Source: Opitutales bacterium (GTDB lineage: Bacteria; Verrucomicrobiota; Verrucomicrobiia; Opitutales; JABSRG01). From it: a stretch of DNA of 64,000 bases. Where the stretch lies: the NCBI GenBank assembly GCA_028280845.1, contig JANQKZ010000038.1:62001-126000 (forward strand), in the 5' to 3' direction. Below, piece by piece: positions 44,577 to 53,488 of this stretch. The translations under genes and the position numbers were made by a program. The number at the start of each line of letters is the position of its first letter. Within the stretch, counting starts at the first letter, position 1. The notes beneath the pieces are model-generated. The model saw only the letters and a list, made by a program, of their open reading frames with translations. It was not told the DNA's origin and did not search any database.

Positions 44577-45881
44577 ATGCTCAACAAGTTGATCCAACAA
44601 ATCGTCCTGGTTGGTGTGGGGCTCTCCTGCCTCCCTCCCCTGCACGGCCAGCTTCGTTTTAAGCGGATCGACAAAGAATCTACCGATTTCAGCATTATCG
44701 TTCCCTATATGCTGAGAACCGAAAGCATGAAGACCGTCCTCGGGGTCGCCGGTGGCACCAATCGCCTGGGCCAGGATTATTCCAATCTGTATGGTGCCAT
44801 CCAAGGGTCCAGCAACGACTCTCATCTCTACCTCTTTGGTGGAAATAATATTCGCTTAGGCGACAGCCAATCCCGGTGGTTCCTCGATATCATGGCCTCT
44901 ACGGGGCGGACTGCTGAACGGAAAATATACGGTGGGTTTGATCCTACATTCCCGAGCTTGCGCTACGGGAGCCATGACTCTGCCCGGGATGACTTTTTCA
45001 TCGATGATACCTGGGAAACGATCGCGGATGTCAGTTTCAAATATTTGCTACCCATCGGAAATTTAACGGAAGGTCCCGTTCATACCTATGCAGTCGAAGG
45101 GGGCATGTTGCAGGAGCACCCGTCCGGGGGAAACCCGTGGAACCCATTACAAAGCGGACGCACCATCCTGTCTTTTACCCCTGCCTATCGCGAGCAATAC
45201 ATCAACCTCACAGAAGATCTGCGGGCCACCGCCAGAACCTTTAATTTCCAGCTCGAGGTCAAGTATGATAACTCCGACTTTTATCCGAACCCTATGCGTG
45301 GAAGCCGGACCCGCATCCAGCTTAAGATGGATCCGGGCTGGCTCGACGGGACCGACCCCTGGTATTCCTTCGAAGCTCAGTTCTCCAAATACATTCCACT
45401 GCCAGCCGGGGACCAGGTGAAACACCAGGTATTAGCCTTCGACTTCTGGACCTCACACTCCCCTTCCTGGAGGAACACCGTCGGTCCTGGAGGTATCCCT
45501 CGGGTCGAAAATGCTCCACCATATTTTGAGAGCAGCACCCTGGGCGGTTTCTGGCGCTTGCGCGGATACCCTTCCAACCGTTTTCATGACCGGTCGGCCA
45601 TCCATTATACCATGGAGTATCGGGTCATTCCCAACTGGCGGCTCCTGGACTTCCTCTACCGCATCAAAATCCTGGATCTACAATGGATCCAATACGTGGT
45701 CGCTGCCGAAGCGGGCCGGGTCGCTCCCCAGTATGACTTGGGCACCCTGCATACCGACATGAAGTGGGACCTGGGTTTTGGCATCCGTGCGATGTTTGGA
45801 AATGCCGTGGGCCGACTGGAGTTCTTCTATTCTGAAGAAAATCCCCTCTACATCAGCGGGATGATTAACCAGACATTTTAG
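44577..45881 (+). CDS. Omp85/BamA-like outer-membrane barrel protein (no POTRA)
   Basis: 434 residues with a short signal sequence (IVLVGVGLSCLPPLHG). The C-terminal half has alternating strands and the barrel motif LGGFWRLRGYPSNRFHD followed by EYR, the LRG(Y/F) element of the Omp85 surface-antigen family that lines the barrel lumen; the protein ends in Phe (MINQTF), a beta-signal. There is no POTRA domain, so it resembles D15-like barrels in which the N-terminal domains were lost. It is divergent from the secreted helical protein gene. Confidence 0.75.
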   Translation: MLNKLIQQIVLVGVGLSCLPPLHGQLRFKRIDKESTDFSIIVPYMLRTESMKTVLGVAGGTNRLGQDYSNLYGAIQGSSNDSHLYLFGGNNIRLGDSQSRWFLDIMASTGRTAERKIYGGFDPTFPSLRYGSHDSARDDFFIDDTWETIADVSFKYLLPIGNLTEGPVHTYAVEGGMLQEHPSGGNPWNPLQSGRTILSFTPAYREQYINLTEDLRATARTFNFQLEVKYDNSDFYPNPMRGSRTRIQLKMDPGWLDGTDPWYSFEAQFSKYIPLPAGDQVKHQVLAFDFWTSHSPSWRNTVGPGGIPRVENAPPYFESSTLGGFWRLRGYPSNRFHDRSAIHYTMEYRVIPNWRLLDFLYRIKILDLQWIQYVVAAEAGRVAPQYDLGTLHTDMKWDLGFGIRAMFGNAVGRLEFFYSEENPLYISGMINQTF

Positions 45882-45910
45882 ACAGCATCACAAATTTCCC
45901 GCGAAACGAC

Positions 45911-47563
45911 CTAGGGCGTGTCGCCCAGCATCTCAGGCAGGGGAGTCCCGACACAACCCGACGGAGGTTTCACTTTCAAGAGGGCTGCCAGCGTAGCAGC
46001 AATGTCAACCGGCGCAGAGGGCCGATGAATGTGACGCGGCTGGTCCACTCCATGTCCGGCAAAAATCATGGGAACGAACCGGTCATACGCCCACGGGGTG
46101 CCATGCATTCCGGTAACCAGCGCGGGAACCGGATCATGGTATAAATACCAATACTGGTCGGGAATGAGATAAACATGACCCGACCGTCGGGGATGAAAAC
46201 TGTTTTTCACGCGACGATAGATCGGATCATCCGGGAAGTCTCCCAACTGAAGCTGGGAATGCGGAATGGCATACGCAAAACCGGGAATATTCAGGACTAT
46301 ATCCCTGACCGCGAATTCAACTTCGGACAGGCTCAAGCCCTCCATCGTGATCTGATCCAAGTCAAGAAACAGGTAAGGGGTAACAAAGGTATCCACGAGG
46401 TCGACTCCAATTTCAAAGCGATCATAAAGGGCCCGATTAATTTGGGTGATGAAGGCTTCCGAGCTATCGTGACGATGCACGTCCATGCCCAGGGCATGCA
46501 TATGTTCCGGTGCCTCAGGCACACCATGATCCGAGGAGAGGACAATCAAGGTGTTCTGCAGACCGACCTCCTGATGAATGAACGTAAAGAGGTCTGCCAG
46601 GGTTCGGTCGAGCCGAAGGAGATTATCCTCATACTCCAGACTGGCCGGCCCCCAAACATGCCCAATGTAGTCTGTAGAGGAAAAACTGACGGATAGGTAA
46701 TCCGTATAGTCCCCTGCTCCTACCGCCTCGGCCACCACCAGAGTTTTGAGAAAATCCAGCGTGATTTCGTCGCCAAAGGGGGTTTTCGTCAACCCATCGT
46801 AGAAATCCGCATCCGACTCTGCAGCCAGCTCATGGGGAAACTGGTTATCCAGATGTTTATATGGAATTTCAAAGGGCCGGTCATCCGAATCCCCGTACGT
46901 GTAAGTCTCCTGTGGATACATGAGTTCCCAACTGTCGTCCCGAAAGGTATCCGGAAGGTTGCGATCATTCCATTCAGTCAACCACTCGGGATTCGCATCA
47001 TAATAGTAGGTCGTGGTCACGAACTCCCCGACAGCTTTATCGAAAAAGAACGCCTTTCCCTGAAATCCCGCCATCAGGATCGCTCCCCGATCTTTGATCG
47101 ATACCCCGAAGGCCCGGCTTTTCCCGTTGTTAGCTAATACGATCTCATCTCCGATGGTGGAGGAGAGTAAGTTCTTCGGGGAGGTGCCAACCTTCGGATC
47201 CGGCTCCTTGCCAATCACTGTATAGTCCAGGTCTTGCGTATTGTAGACCCATTCCTGGACATCCGGGTCATACCAGTCGTTGGAAATAATGCCATGCTGG
47301 GCCGGATGCGCCCCCGTAGAGAGCGTGGCATGCCCCGCTGCGGTTAGCGTCACCGCATGTTCATAATGAGTATTCGTGTAATAGAGCCCTTCTTCGATCA
47401 AATATCTGAGTCCTCCCCGACCGAATCGGTCTTGCATACGAAGCGGAAAATCTCCTCTTAATTGATCTACCGTCACTTGCAGGACTAACTTCGGGGACTG
47501 AGCAGATAGATTTCCGGAAAGGCCAACGATAATACAAAGCAGAGCAAGTAGGGGACGTTTCAT
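45911..47563 (-). CDS. PafA-like alkaline phosphatase / phosphodiesterase family
   Basis: 550 residues with a signal peptide (ALLCIIVGLSGNLSAQ). Alkaline-phosphatase superfamily metal sites: D33 in TVDQLRGD, the probable threonine nucleophile T74 in VTLTAAGHAT, DYIGHVWGP and the SSDHGVPEAPEH block. The ordering fits PafA-type calcium-independent phosphatases, which release phosphate from many monoesters in the periplasm. The exact substrate is open. It lies alone, minus strand, convergent with the barrel gene. Confidence 0.88.
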   Translation of the reverse strand: MKRPLLALLCIIVGLSGNLSAQSPKLVLQVTVDQLRGDFPLRMQDRFGRGGLRYLIEEGLYYTNTHYEHAVTLTAAGHATLSTGAHPAQHGIISNDWYDPDVQEWVYNTQDLDYTVIGKEPDPKVGTSPKNLLSSTIGDEIVLANNGKSRAFGVSIKDRGAILMAGFQGKAFFFDKAVGEFVTTTYYYDANPEWLTEWNDRNLPDTFRDDSWELMYPQETYTYGDSDDRPFEIPYKHLDNQFPHELAAESDADFYDGLTKTPFGDEITLDFLKTLVVAEAVGAGDYTDYLSVSFSSTDYIGHVWGPASLEYEDNLLRLDRTLADLFTFIHQEVGLQNTLIVLSSDHGVPEAPEHMHALGMDVHRHDSSEAFITQINRALYDRFEIGVDLVDTFVTPYLFLDLDQITMEGLSLSEVEFAVRDIVLNIPGFAYAIPHSQLQLGDFPDDPIYRRVKNSFHPRRSGHVYLIPDQYWYLYHDPVPALVTGMHGTPWAYDRFVPMIFAGHGVDQPRHIHRPSAPVDIAATLAALLKVKPPSGCVGTPLPEMLGDTP

Positions 47564-47640
47564 GATTCGTATAGTGTTCTAGGTCAATCCGGCTGACTTC
47601 GGATTTGAAACCTTAAATGATGACTTAGGTCACAGACATG

Positions 47641-47829
47641 TTAAACCTGCTCACATGCTCCCGGGGGATCAGCTTGACCATTGACGATACGGTTGAAGGC
47701 CCCCGACATCGGCAACAGCGGGCCAGGACGATCTGAAGTTCCAGTCCGTGTGGCTCCATGCAGACCCGGAGCGATCGAAGCCGCCCCCGCGGCTCCCATG
47801 AGTGTGTGTAGAAAAGAGCGCCGTTTCAT
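47641..47829 (-). CDS. Short Tat-signal ORF (possible gene remnant)
   Basis: 62 residues. The first 25 are a complete Tat signal (MKRRSFLHTLMGAAGAAS, RRSF twin-arginine), cleaved near GLHGA; the remaining 37 residues have no fold I can recognise and end abruptly. It is either a very small exported protein or the 5' remnant of a larger Tat substrate. It lies divergent from an aldo/keto reductase that also has a Tat signal, so the two may share an origin. Confidence 0.4.
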   Translation of the reverse strand: MKRRSFLHTLMGAAGAASIAPGLHGATRTGTSDRPGPLLPMSGAFNRIVNGQADPPGACEQV

Positions 47830-47957
47830 GAGGCAATCCTACCGGCCCAAAGAGTGGAATCAAGCTATTGAGAACGCCTGTCCTTCAAGATAACGGTCCC
47901 ATCCGATTTCCCGGAATCACCATTGCCCCCGACTTTCTCCACGCTACACTTTTCGAT

Positions 47958-49166
47958 ATGGATCAAGATCGTTCGCTTTCTCACCCCTCTCGCCGTTCAT
48001 TTATTAAAGGAGCGATCCTGACCGCGGGAGCTGCCGCCTCCAGTGCCAGACTTCACGCCTCGGATCAGAAGAATCCCCCTAACGCAGCCGTCAGTAATCC
48101 GCCCGAATGGCGCAATAAAGTGGATGGAATGGCCTATCGCCGCCTGGGCCGATCCGGCATGATGGTGTCAGAATTGACCCTTGGGGGTAGTGGACAGCTC
48201 AACAACCCGGAAAAGGTCAATGTTCACCTGGCGGCTATTGAGCGCGGGGTAAACTACATCGATTCAGCCTCTCGCTACAACCGGGGAGACAGTGAAAAGG
48301 GCTGGGGCAAAATGCTGAATGATCACCCGGGGCTCCGGGACAAACTTTTTATCGCCACGAAGATGAGCTCCTATTTGCAGACACTCCAGGGTTTGACAAA
48401 TGATTGGTTGAAGGGGCAACCCTCCGAAAAGCAAAATGCGATTCGGGCCAGAGCGGTAGAAATGGCGGAGGCCCGCCAGGTCGCCAAACCCGGCTACTTC
48501 ATTCGCTTTTTCAACAACCAGCAAAATGAGATTACCCGCGGTTATCTCCTGCAGGCCATCAAGGAAGAATCCGGATTCCTCGCTGCCTGGAAAGCAACGC
48601 TGGAAAAATCCTTGATCCAGGAGGTCGAGACCAGCTTATCCCGACTCGGTGTGGAAACGATTGACGTGTTGTTCTGTCCCCACGGTGCACGCCTCCCCGA
48701 AGATTTAAAGGACGCAATCCTTCCCGAAACCTTCGCGGCCCTGAAGCAGCAGGGAAAGATTCGCTTTACTTCTTTTTCCTCTCACACCGACCCACCCCGG
48801 GTGTTAAGGCAAGCCGCAGACCTGGGGTACTATGACTGCGCAATGGTGGCTTACAATATCGCAAACCAGGGAACCATGGAACCGGCCATCCGCTACGCGG
48901 TGGAAAAGGCAGACATGGGGATTATCGCCATGAAAGCCGCCGCCGCCGTCCACACCGATAAAAAAGGTATCCTTCCCCTACCGGCCTGGCGCCAGCAGAA
49001 ACTGGACACCATCATCCCCGGAGACATGAATCCTCCCGTGAAAGGCTACCTCTGGGCCCTTCAGAACCAAAACATCGGGGCCGTCATCTCAGAAATAGGA
49101 AGCCGGGAAATGATTTTGGAGAACTTAACCATTGTCGGTAAAAAAGTGGATATGGACTTTGCCTGA
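47958..49166 (+). CDS. Tat-exported aldo/keto reductase
   Basis: 402 residues from ATG 47958. A twin-arginine signal (SRRSFIKGAILTAGAAASSA) precedes an AKR barrel: RRLGRSGMMVSELTLGG, YIDSASRYNRGDSEKGW (the Asp and Tyr of the catalytic tetrad region) and the NAD(P)-binding tail region around GAVISEIGSREMILEN. Insertions (ATKMSSYLQTLQGLTND; the segment about 150-215) make it longer than classical AKRs. Tat-exported AKR-like proteins are abundant in planctomycetes and Verrucomicrobia. The substrate is unknown. Confidence 0.88.
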   Translation: MDQDRSLSHPSRRSFIKGAILTAGAAASSARLHASDQKNPPNAAVSNPPEWRNKVDGMAYRRLGRSGMMVSELTLGGSGQLNNPEKVNVHLAAIERGVNYIDSASRYNRGDSEKGWGKMLNDHPGLRDKLFIATKMSSYLQTLQGLTNDWLKGQPSEKQNAIRARAVEMAEARQVAKPGYFIRFFNNQQNEITRGYLLQAIKEESGFLAAWKATLEKSLIQEVETSLSRLGVETIDVLFCPHGARLPEDLKDAILPETFAALKQQGKIRFTSFSSHTDPPRVLRQAADLGYYDCAMVAYNIANQGTMEPAIRYAVEKADMGIIAMKAAAAVHTDKKGILPLPAWRQQKLDTIIPGDMNPPVKGYLWALQNQNIGAVISEIGSREMILENLTIVGKKVDMDFA

Positions 49167-49244
49167 ATTGTATCCTTTTTTTGGGTACAAAAATAATCCT
49201 TGGGGAAGCTCGACTTTTCGAGCCATTCAAGGAAAACTCTTGAG

Positions 49245-50492
49245 GTGACTGACGCGCAACAACTCAAGCCAGGCTCTCCGGCCTTGCCCCCGGATTACCC
49301 GGACCAGCCGGTCCGGGCCAGAATCACTTATCGCAATGAGTTGCTGCGTTCAGTCTTTCACAACACCCTGGGGGAAGGGATTGTCGCCTTTGGCTTATTG
49401 GTAGCTATCCGGCACTTCGATGCTCCGAGCCTCGGAAAAAGCCTGCTTTCAGCATCCTTTGCCATTGGACTCCTGGTCACTCCCATCGGCCTCTATCTGG
49501 CCCGGCAGACCGGACTCCGTGTGAGCCACATCGGCAGCTTATTACTGATTTTTGCTTCCTTCGGTCTGATCAGTGCGGCATCGGCCGACACCTTTGTGTA
49601 TTACGTTTGCGGGGTCCTGGGAGCGAATTTGTTGATCGCTCAATTGCCCCAGTTGGTCGTGCAGATGTATACCAATAACTTCACCGCGAGGGAGCGCGGA
49701 AAGAAACTATCTCACTTCATTATCCTCGGCGGGGGCACAGCCGGTATCGCTTCGTGGTATTTTGGAGGCCTGCTCGATTTAAATATCCACTACTTCAGTC
49801 TGATCTTCTTGTTCCTTGCCGGGTGTAGCTTAATCTCCGGTTTGCTCCTGCGGAATAATCCCAGCCTGCCCCTCACCCAAGCCAACAGCGGGAACCCATG
49901 GGAGAATGTCAGCCTGGCCTGGCAGGATAAAATTTTTGGATATATGCTGGCCGGTTGGATGATTCTGGGAATTGGCAATATGCTCGCTATGCCCCTGCGC
50001 TATGAATACCTCGCCAACCCCCTTTATAGCGTCAATCTCACCAATGCGGAAATCGCCTTAATCCTCGTACTGGTCCCCAATGTGTTCCGGATTTTCGGGG
50101 CCCTGTCCTTCGGACTCCTGTTCGACCGCGTCAATTTCATCCAGATACGCATCTTTCTGAACCTGTTAATCGTTGGAGGGATTTTTATCTTTTTCCACAC
50201 CACTTCAATTTCCCTGCTCATGGTGGGATCGGCCTTGACCGGATTAGCCATCGGGGGAAGTAATATAGCCTGGACCCTGTGGGTCACCAAATTGGCCCCG
50301 GAAAACAAGATTGCGGCCTATATGAGCGTGCATACCGGGTTTACCGGGCTACGCGGTATGCTGGCGCCGTTTGCCGGCTACATGTTGCTGGACCTGGTCG
50401 GGCCCCAACGAGCGGGAGAAGTAGGATCCCTGCTCGTCGTCATTTCGATCTTCATGTTCCTCGGGCTGTGGAAGAGCCCAAGATTCCGATAA
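49245..50492 (+). CDS. MFS transporter
   Basis: About 415 residues from GTG 49245, which follows AAGGA at about 11 bases; an in-frame TTG at 49200 is less likely. Twelve hydrophobic helices with the inter-helix-2/3 and central-loop pattern of the major facilitator superfamily, e.g. RITYRNELLRSVFHNTLGEGIVA before TM1 and FTARERGKKLSHFIILGGGTAGI near TM5. The substrate is not deducible; distantly like sugar-phosphate and drug permeases. Adjacent to the aldo/keto reductase gene, same strand. Confidence 0.85.
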   Translation: MTDAQQLKPGSPALPPDYPDQPVRARITYRNELLRSVFHNTLGEGIVAFGLLVAIRHFDAPSLGKSLLSASFAIGLLVTPIGLYLARQTGLRVSHIGSLLLIFASFGLISAASADTFVYYVCGVLGANLLIAQLPQLVVQMYTNNFTARERGKKLSHFIILGGGTAGIASWYFGGLLDLNIHYFSLIFLFLAGCSLISGLLLRNNPSLPLTQANSGNPWENVSLAWQDKIFGYMLAGWMILGIGNMLAMPLRYEYLANPLYSVNLTNAEIALILVLVPNVFRIFGALSFGLLFDRVNFIQIRIFLNLLIVGGIFIFFHTTSISLLMVGSALTGLAIGGSNIAWTLWVTKLAPENKIAAYMSVHTGFTGLRGMLAPFAGYMLLDLVGPQRAGEVGSLLVVISIFMFLGLWKSPRFR

Positions 50493-50498
50493 ACGGTA

Positions 50499-51560
50499 TC
50501 AAAAGATATCAAACAACAGCTCGAGATGCATTTTCAGTCCACGGCCCAGGGTCGGGTTCTCCCCGGAGAACTTCAGGCTCGATCGGCAGGCATTGGCTTC
50601 AATCAAAGCCCGATCATACTCCAGCAACTGCACATTGCCAGGATCACCCTGTATGCCGTCACTCGCATACCGGGGGATCCAGCGGAGGGGTAAGTTGTAG
50701 TAGGAGAAATCCACATCCCAGGCCTGCAGAGTTTCATTTCGCAATGAACCCGCAATGAGAGAGGGATAACGTTTCACAAAATCGGGGATTTCCTGGGTGT
50801 AAATCCGTAGGGAAACCGCTACGGGTTCCTGGTTGAGGAAGTCGATCGGTCCGGCCACCTGGCCCTGCATCATTTTTTGAAAGAAATCAACCGGGTCAAA
50901 GCCGACCAGGTTCATTCCATTCCAAAGACCATGTTTATTCTCCGATTCATAGCGTTGCTTTCGATACCAGGAATCAAAGTCATCGCTCAAGCGGAGTCCG
51001 ATTTCAAAATGCAGGTGTGCCCGGGACTTCGGAATGGTATAGCCTCCGGCGGATCGCCCCATGATACCGATTTCATCTCCGGCCAGAACCCCCTGCCCGA
51101 CCGACAGACCGGGGGCCGCCACTTTCAGGTGGGCATAGAGTGTATAGACGGCAGGATGGAAGTCCGGGTGCTCCAGGACAATATAGCGACCATAACTACT
51201 GTTTCCCGCCACCGTATTGATATGGACCACTTTCCCGGGAAAGGCGGCATAGATGGGATCGGTGGCTTCATTCCGCGAATCGCGATCGATGGCTTTCAGG
51301 TCCACTCCTTCATGGAAGCGAAATCCGTCATTGCGCACGCAGCCAAACAAGGCCGATTCCAGACGGCCAGACACGGTCGGCTGCAGGTAGGTCGCCGGGT
51401 CCTTCCCCTGAAAAAATGAAGGGTTCGGTGTGGGCCAGACCACATTCAGCGTGACCGGACTATCGTTGGCCACGAGGGCAATCCAGCCGGACCAGGCGCC
51501 CATACCGGACACCAGGCCCATCCATAGGCAGACCCGCCTGATGTTAAAATATGAGGTCAT
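50499..51560 (-). CDS. M23 (LytM-type) metallopeptidase
   Basis: 353 residues with an N-terminal hydrophobic segment. The zinc ligands of M23 endopeptidases are present: H and D in FRFHEGVDL, and HLHFEIG; the glycine-rich loop VVHINTVAGNSSYGRYIVLEHPD lies between. The extra C-terminal 145 residues contain WNGMNLVGFDPVDFF. Such enzymes cut peptidoglycan cross-links. Its first 17 bases overlap the end of the preceding minus-strand gene, suggesting coupled translation. Confidence 0.88.
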   Translation of the reverse strand: MTSYFNIRRVCLWMGLVSGMGAWSGWIALVANDSPVTLNVVWPTPNPSFFQGKDPATYLQPTVSGRLESALFGCVRNDGFRFHEGVDLKAIDRDSRNEATDPIYAAFPGKVVHINTVAGNSSYGRYIVLEHPDFHPAVYTLYAHLKVAAPGLSVGQGVLAGDEIGIMGRSAGGYTIPKSRAHLHFEIGLRLSDDFDSWYRKQRYESENKHGLWNGMNLVGFDPVDFFQKMMQGQVAGPIDFLNQEPVAVSLRIYTQEIPDFVKRYPSLIAGSLRNETLQAWDVDFSYYNLPLRWIPRYASDGIQGDPGNVQLLEYDRALIEANACRSSLKFSGENPTLGRGLKMHLELLFDIF

Positions 51561-52110
51561 CGAGGGTGGACTGCAGGGAAGCCACGGTTTCGGGGGTTAA
51601 GGGAAAGACCGGGACGACATATTCCTTTTTCCGTTTCACGTGGAGATACATCTGGTTCCCTTCGGCCTGCCGGCGACCGATCGCTCGGAGCACCCGCTTT
51701 CGCTCCAACATGAGGGCAAGCAGGTGTTTTAAAGTGTTTTTGGCCTCCTTGGATTCTTCAGATAAGTCCCCATCCTCAACCGGCGGCGCAAGGGGTTCCG
51801 GCATATCCGCTTCTGCTGCTTCTTCGAGCTGTTCCCCATACAGGGATAAAAACAAGGCTTCCGAAGATTGGACCCGTGCCGCCGCGGCCTCCTTATCATT
51901 CTCAGGGTCCTTGATTTCCCGGACCCATCGGCCCAACTCAGGGCCCACCGGCGTTTCCGCAGAATCATCCAGATCTTCAAGGTGAATATCAAAGCGGGCT
52001 ACCTCTCCCGTTTCATTTAAATGCAAAAGGGTGACCACCTTATCGCCGGGTTCAAAAGCCCGATTATTCAGGCTCGATGACCGGGAAAGGGGCGCAAATG
52101 AGTAGTTCAT
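51544..52110 (-). CDS. Hypothetical protein
   Basis: 188 residues from ATG 52110 (MNYSFAPLSR); a longer frame up to 52518 overlaps the divergent phosphoesterase gene and is discarded. An N-terminal half with strands (KVVTLLHLNETGEVARFDIHLEDLDD) and an acidic, Glu-rich centre (about 75-115) are followed by a basic region (LMLERKRVLRAIGRRQAEGNQMYLHVKRKKEYVVPVFPL). No family is recognised. It overlaps the M23 peptidase gene by 17 bases. Function unknown. Confidence 0.6.
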   Translation of the reverse strand: MNYSFAPLSRSSSLNNRAFEPGDKVVTLLHLNETGEVARFDIHLEDLDDSAETPVGPELGRWVREIKDPENDKEAAAARVQSSEALFLSLYGEQLEEAAEADMPEPLAPPVEDGDLSEESKEAKNTLKHLLALMLERKRVLRAIGRRQAEGNQMYLHVKRKKEYVVPVFPLTPETVASLQSTLDDLIF

Positions 52111-52167
52111 ACGTTTTTTGTTTACGCAGCGGGACCCAGTTGGCAAAGACTTTTCCACACGAGCGGC

Positions 52168-52857
52168 ATGGGTAGAGTGATTGCGATAGGTGATGTACAC
52201 GGTTGCTTCGGCGAATTCGAGGAGCTCCTGCGCCTCTTGGAACCTGCAAGTGACGATAAACTCATCCAGTTGGGTGACCTCATCAACCGGGGCCCCGATA
52301 GTAGTAGAACCATTCAGCTGGCCCGAGAGGCTGGAATCCGCTGCCTCATGGGAAACCATGAACAGCGCCTGCTCCGCTACCACTGGAGCAAAGAGGACGC
52401 CATCCTCAAAAAGTATGATTATGAAACCCTGGGGCAACTCAGTGACCAGGATTGGGAGTTCCTGGAAGGGATGAGCCTCTTCCATCATGAAGCCTATATG
52501 CAGACAGTTTTTGTGCATGCCGGGTTTTTACCAAATTCAAATATTCCCTGGTATAATCAGTCCGCTGAAATTCTTGCCCATATCCAGGTGCTCGATGAGA
52601 TCGGCCAGCCCTCCAAGCGATCCGTGTCTCCGGAGGGGATCTCCTGGGCCGATTATTGGAGTGGCCCGCCCTTTGTCGTTTACGGCCATACCCCACGCCC
52701 TCGGGTCTACCGCACCCGGTGGTCGCTGGGGATCGATACCGCCTGCGTCTACGGGGGCTTTCTGACCGCCTGCATTTTCCCGGGACAGGAAATTATCCAG
52801 GTCCGCGCCAGGGAGACCTACGCCTATAGTAAAACCCTGCCCCAACCCGTCGCTTGA
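52168..52857 (+). CDS. PPP-type metallophosphoesterase
   Basis: 229 residues. The binuclear metal motifs of the calcineurin/PPP family are all present near the N-terminus: GDVHGCFGEFEELL, GDLINRGPDSSRT, GNHEQRLL and FVHAGF; the later VYGHTPRP completes the active site. It fits bacterial serine/threonine protein phosphatases or diadenosine tetraphosphatases of ApaH/PrpE type. Divergent from the hypothetical gene upstream; the isochorismatase-like gene follows 34 bases later. Confidence 0.9.
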   Translation: MGRVIAIGDVHGCFGEFEELLRLLEPASDDKLIQLGDLINRGPDSSRTIQLAREAGIRCLMGNHEQRLLRYHWSKEDAILKKYDYETLGQLSDQDWEFLEGMSLFHHEAYMQTVFVHAGFLPNSNIPWYNQSAEILAHIQVLDEIGQPSKRSVSPEGISWADYWSGPPFVVYGHTPRPRVYRTRWSLGIDTACVYGGFLTACIFPGQEIIQVRARETYAYSKTLPQPVA

Positions 52858-52891
52858 GCTTAGCGGCAAGACCCTCTACAACGGTTTTACT

Positions 52892-53476
52892 GTGAACACC
52901 GAAGACTCCGAATCTTTCATGCAAAATGTGGCCCTGCTCGTTGTCGACATGCAGTCCACGTTGCTCAACCTCATCCCCGGTTGCGATTCCATTATTCGCC
53001 GAACCTGCTTCGCTCTGGAGGCCGCCAACCTCTTCGGTATGAAGGTATTCCTTACCGAACAATCGCCGGATAAGCTGGGCCCGACGCATTCGGATGTCCT
53101 GGCCGCGGCCGAGATCGAAGACCCTCAGGATAACAGCGTGTTTTCCAAAGATGCCTTCAATGCCCTGAAAATAGATGCGCTCCGCGAGGAACTGCTCGAC
53201 CACGGGGTTCAACACCTCGTCATCGGCGGGGTGGAAACCTCCATTTGCATCTATCAGACCGCGCTTGGGGCCTTGGACGTGGAATTGGATGTCACTCTGC
53301 TCAGTGACTGTATCGGGGGACGACGGGAAGCGGACGCCGGCCCCATTCTGGCCATGCTGCAGGAAACCAGCTGTTACCACCTTCCATCAGAGGCCATTTT
53401 CTACAGTCTCCTGAAGTCAGCGACCCACCCCGCCTTTCGGGATTTCAATCGCCTGGTAAAAAAGTACAGCGTTTAA
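52892..53476 (+). CDS. Isochorismatase-family cysteine hydrolase
   Basis: 194 residues from GTG 52892; an ATG at 52919 (MQNVALLVVDMQ) is an alternative. Alpha/beta fold with catalytic Asp in LLVVDMQ, a cis-peptide/Cys segment VIGGVETSICIYQTA (Cys in SIC) and VTLLSDCIGGRREADA. A functional Lys may be provided by VFSKDAFNAL. The N-terminus of mature family members normally starts at the DMQ strand. The substrate (nicotinamide-like or other amide) is unknown. Confidence 0.85.
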   Translation: MNTEDSESFMQNVALLVVDMQSTLLNLIPGCDSIIRRTCFALEAANLFGMKVFLTEQSPDKLGPTHSDVLAAAEIEDPQDNSVFSKDAFNALKIDALREELLDHGVQHLVIGGVETSICIYQTALGALDVELDVTLLSDCIGGRREADAGPILAMLQETSCYHLPSEAIFYSLLKSATHPAFRDFNRLVKKYSV

Positions 53477-53488
53477 CGCCGATTTCCC

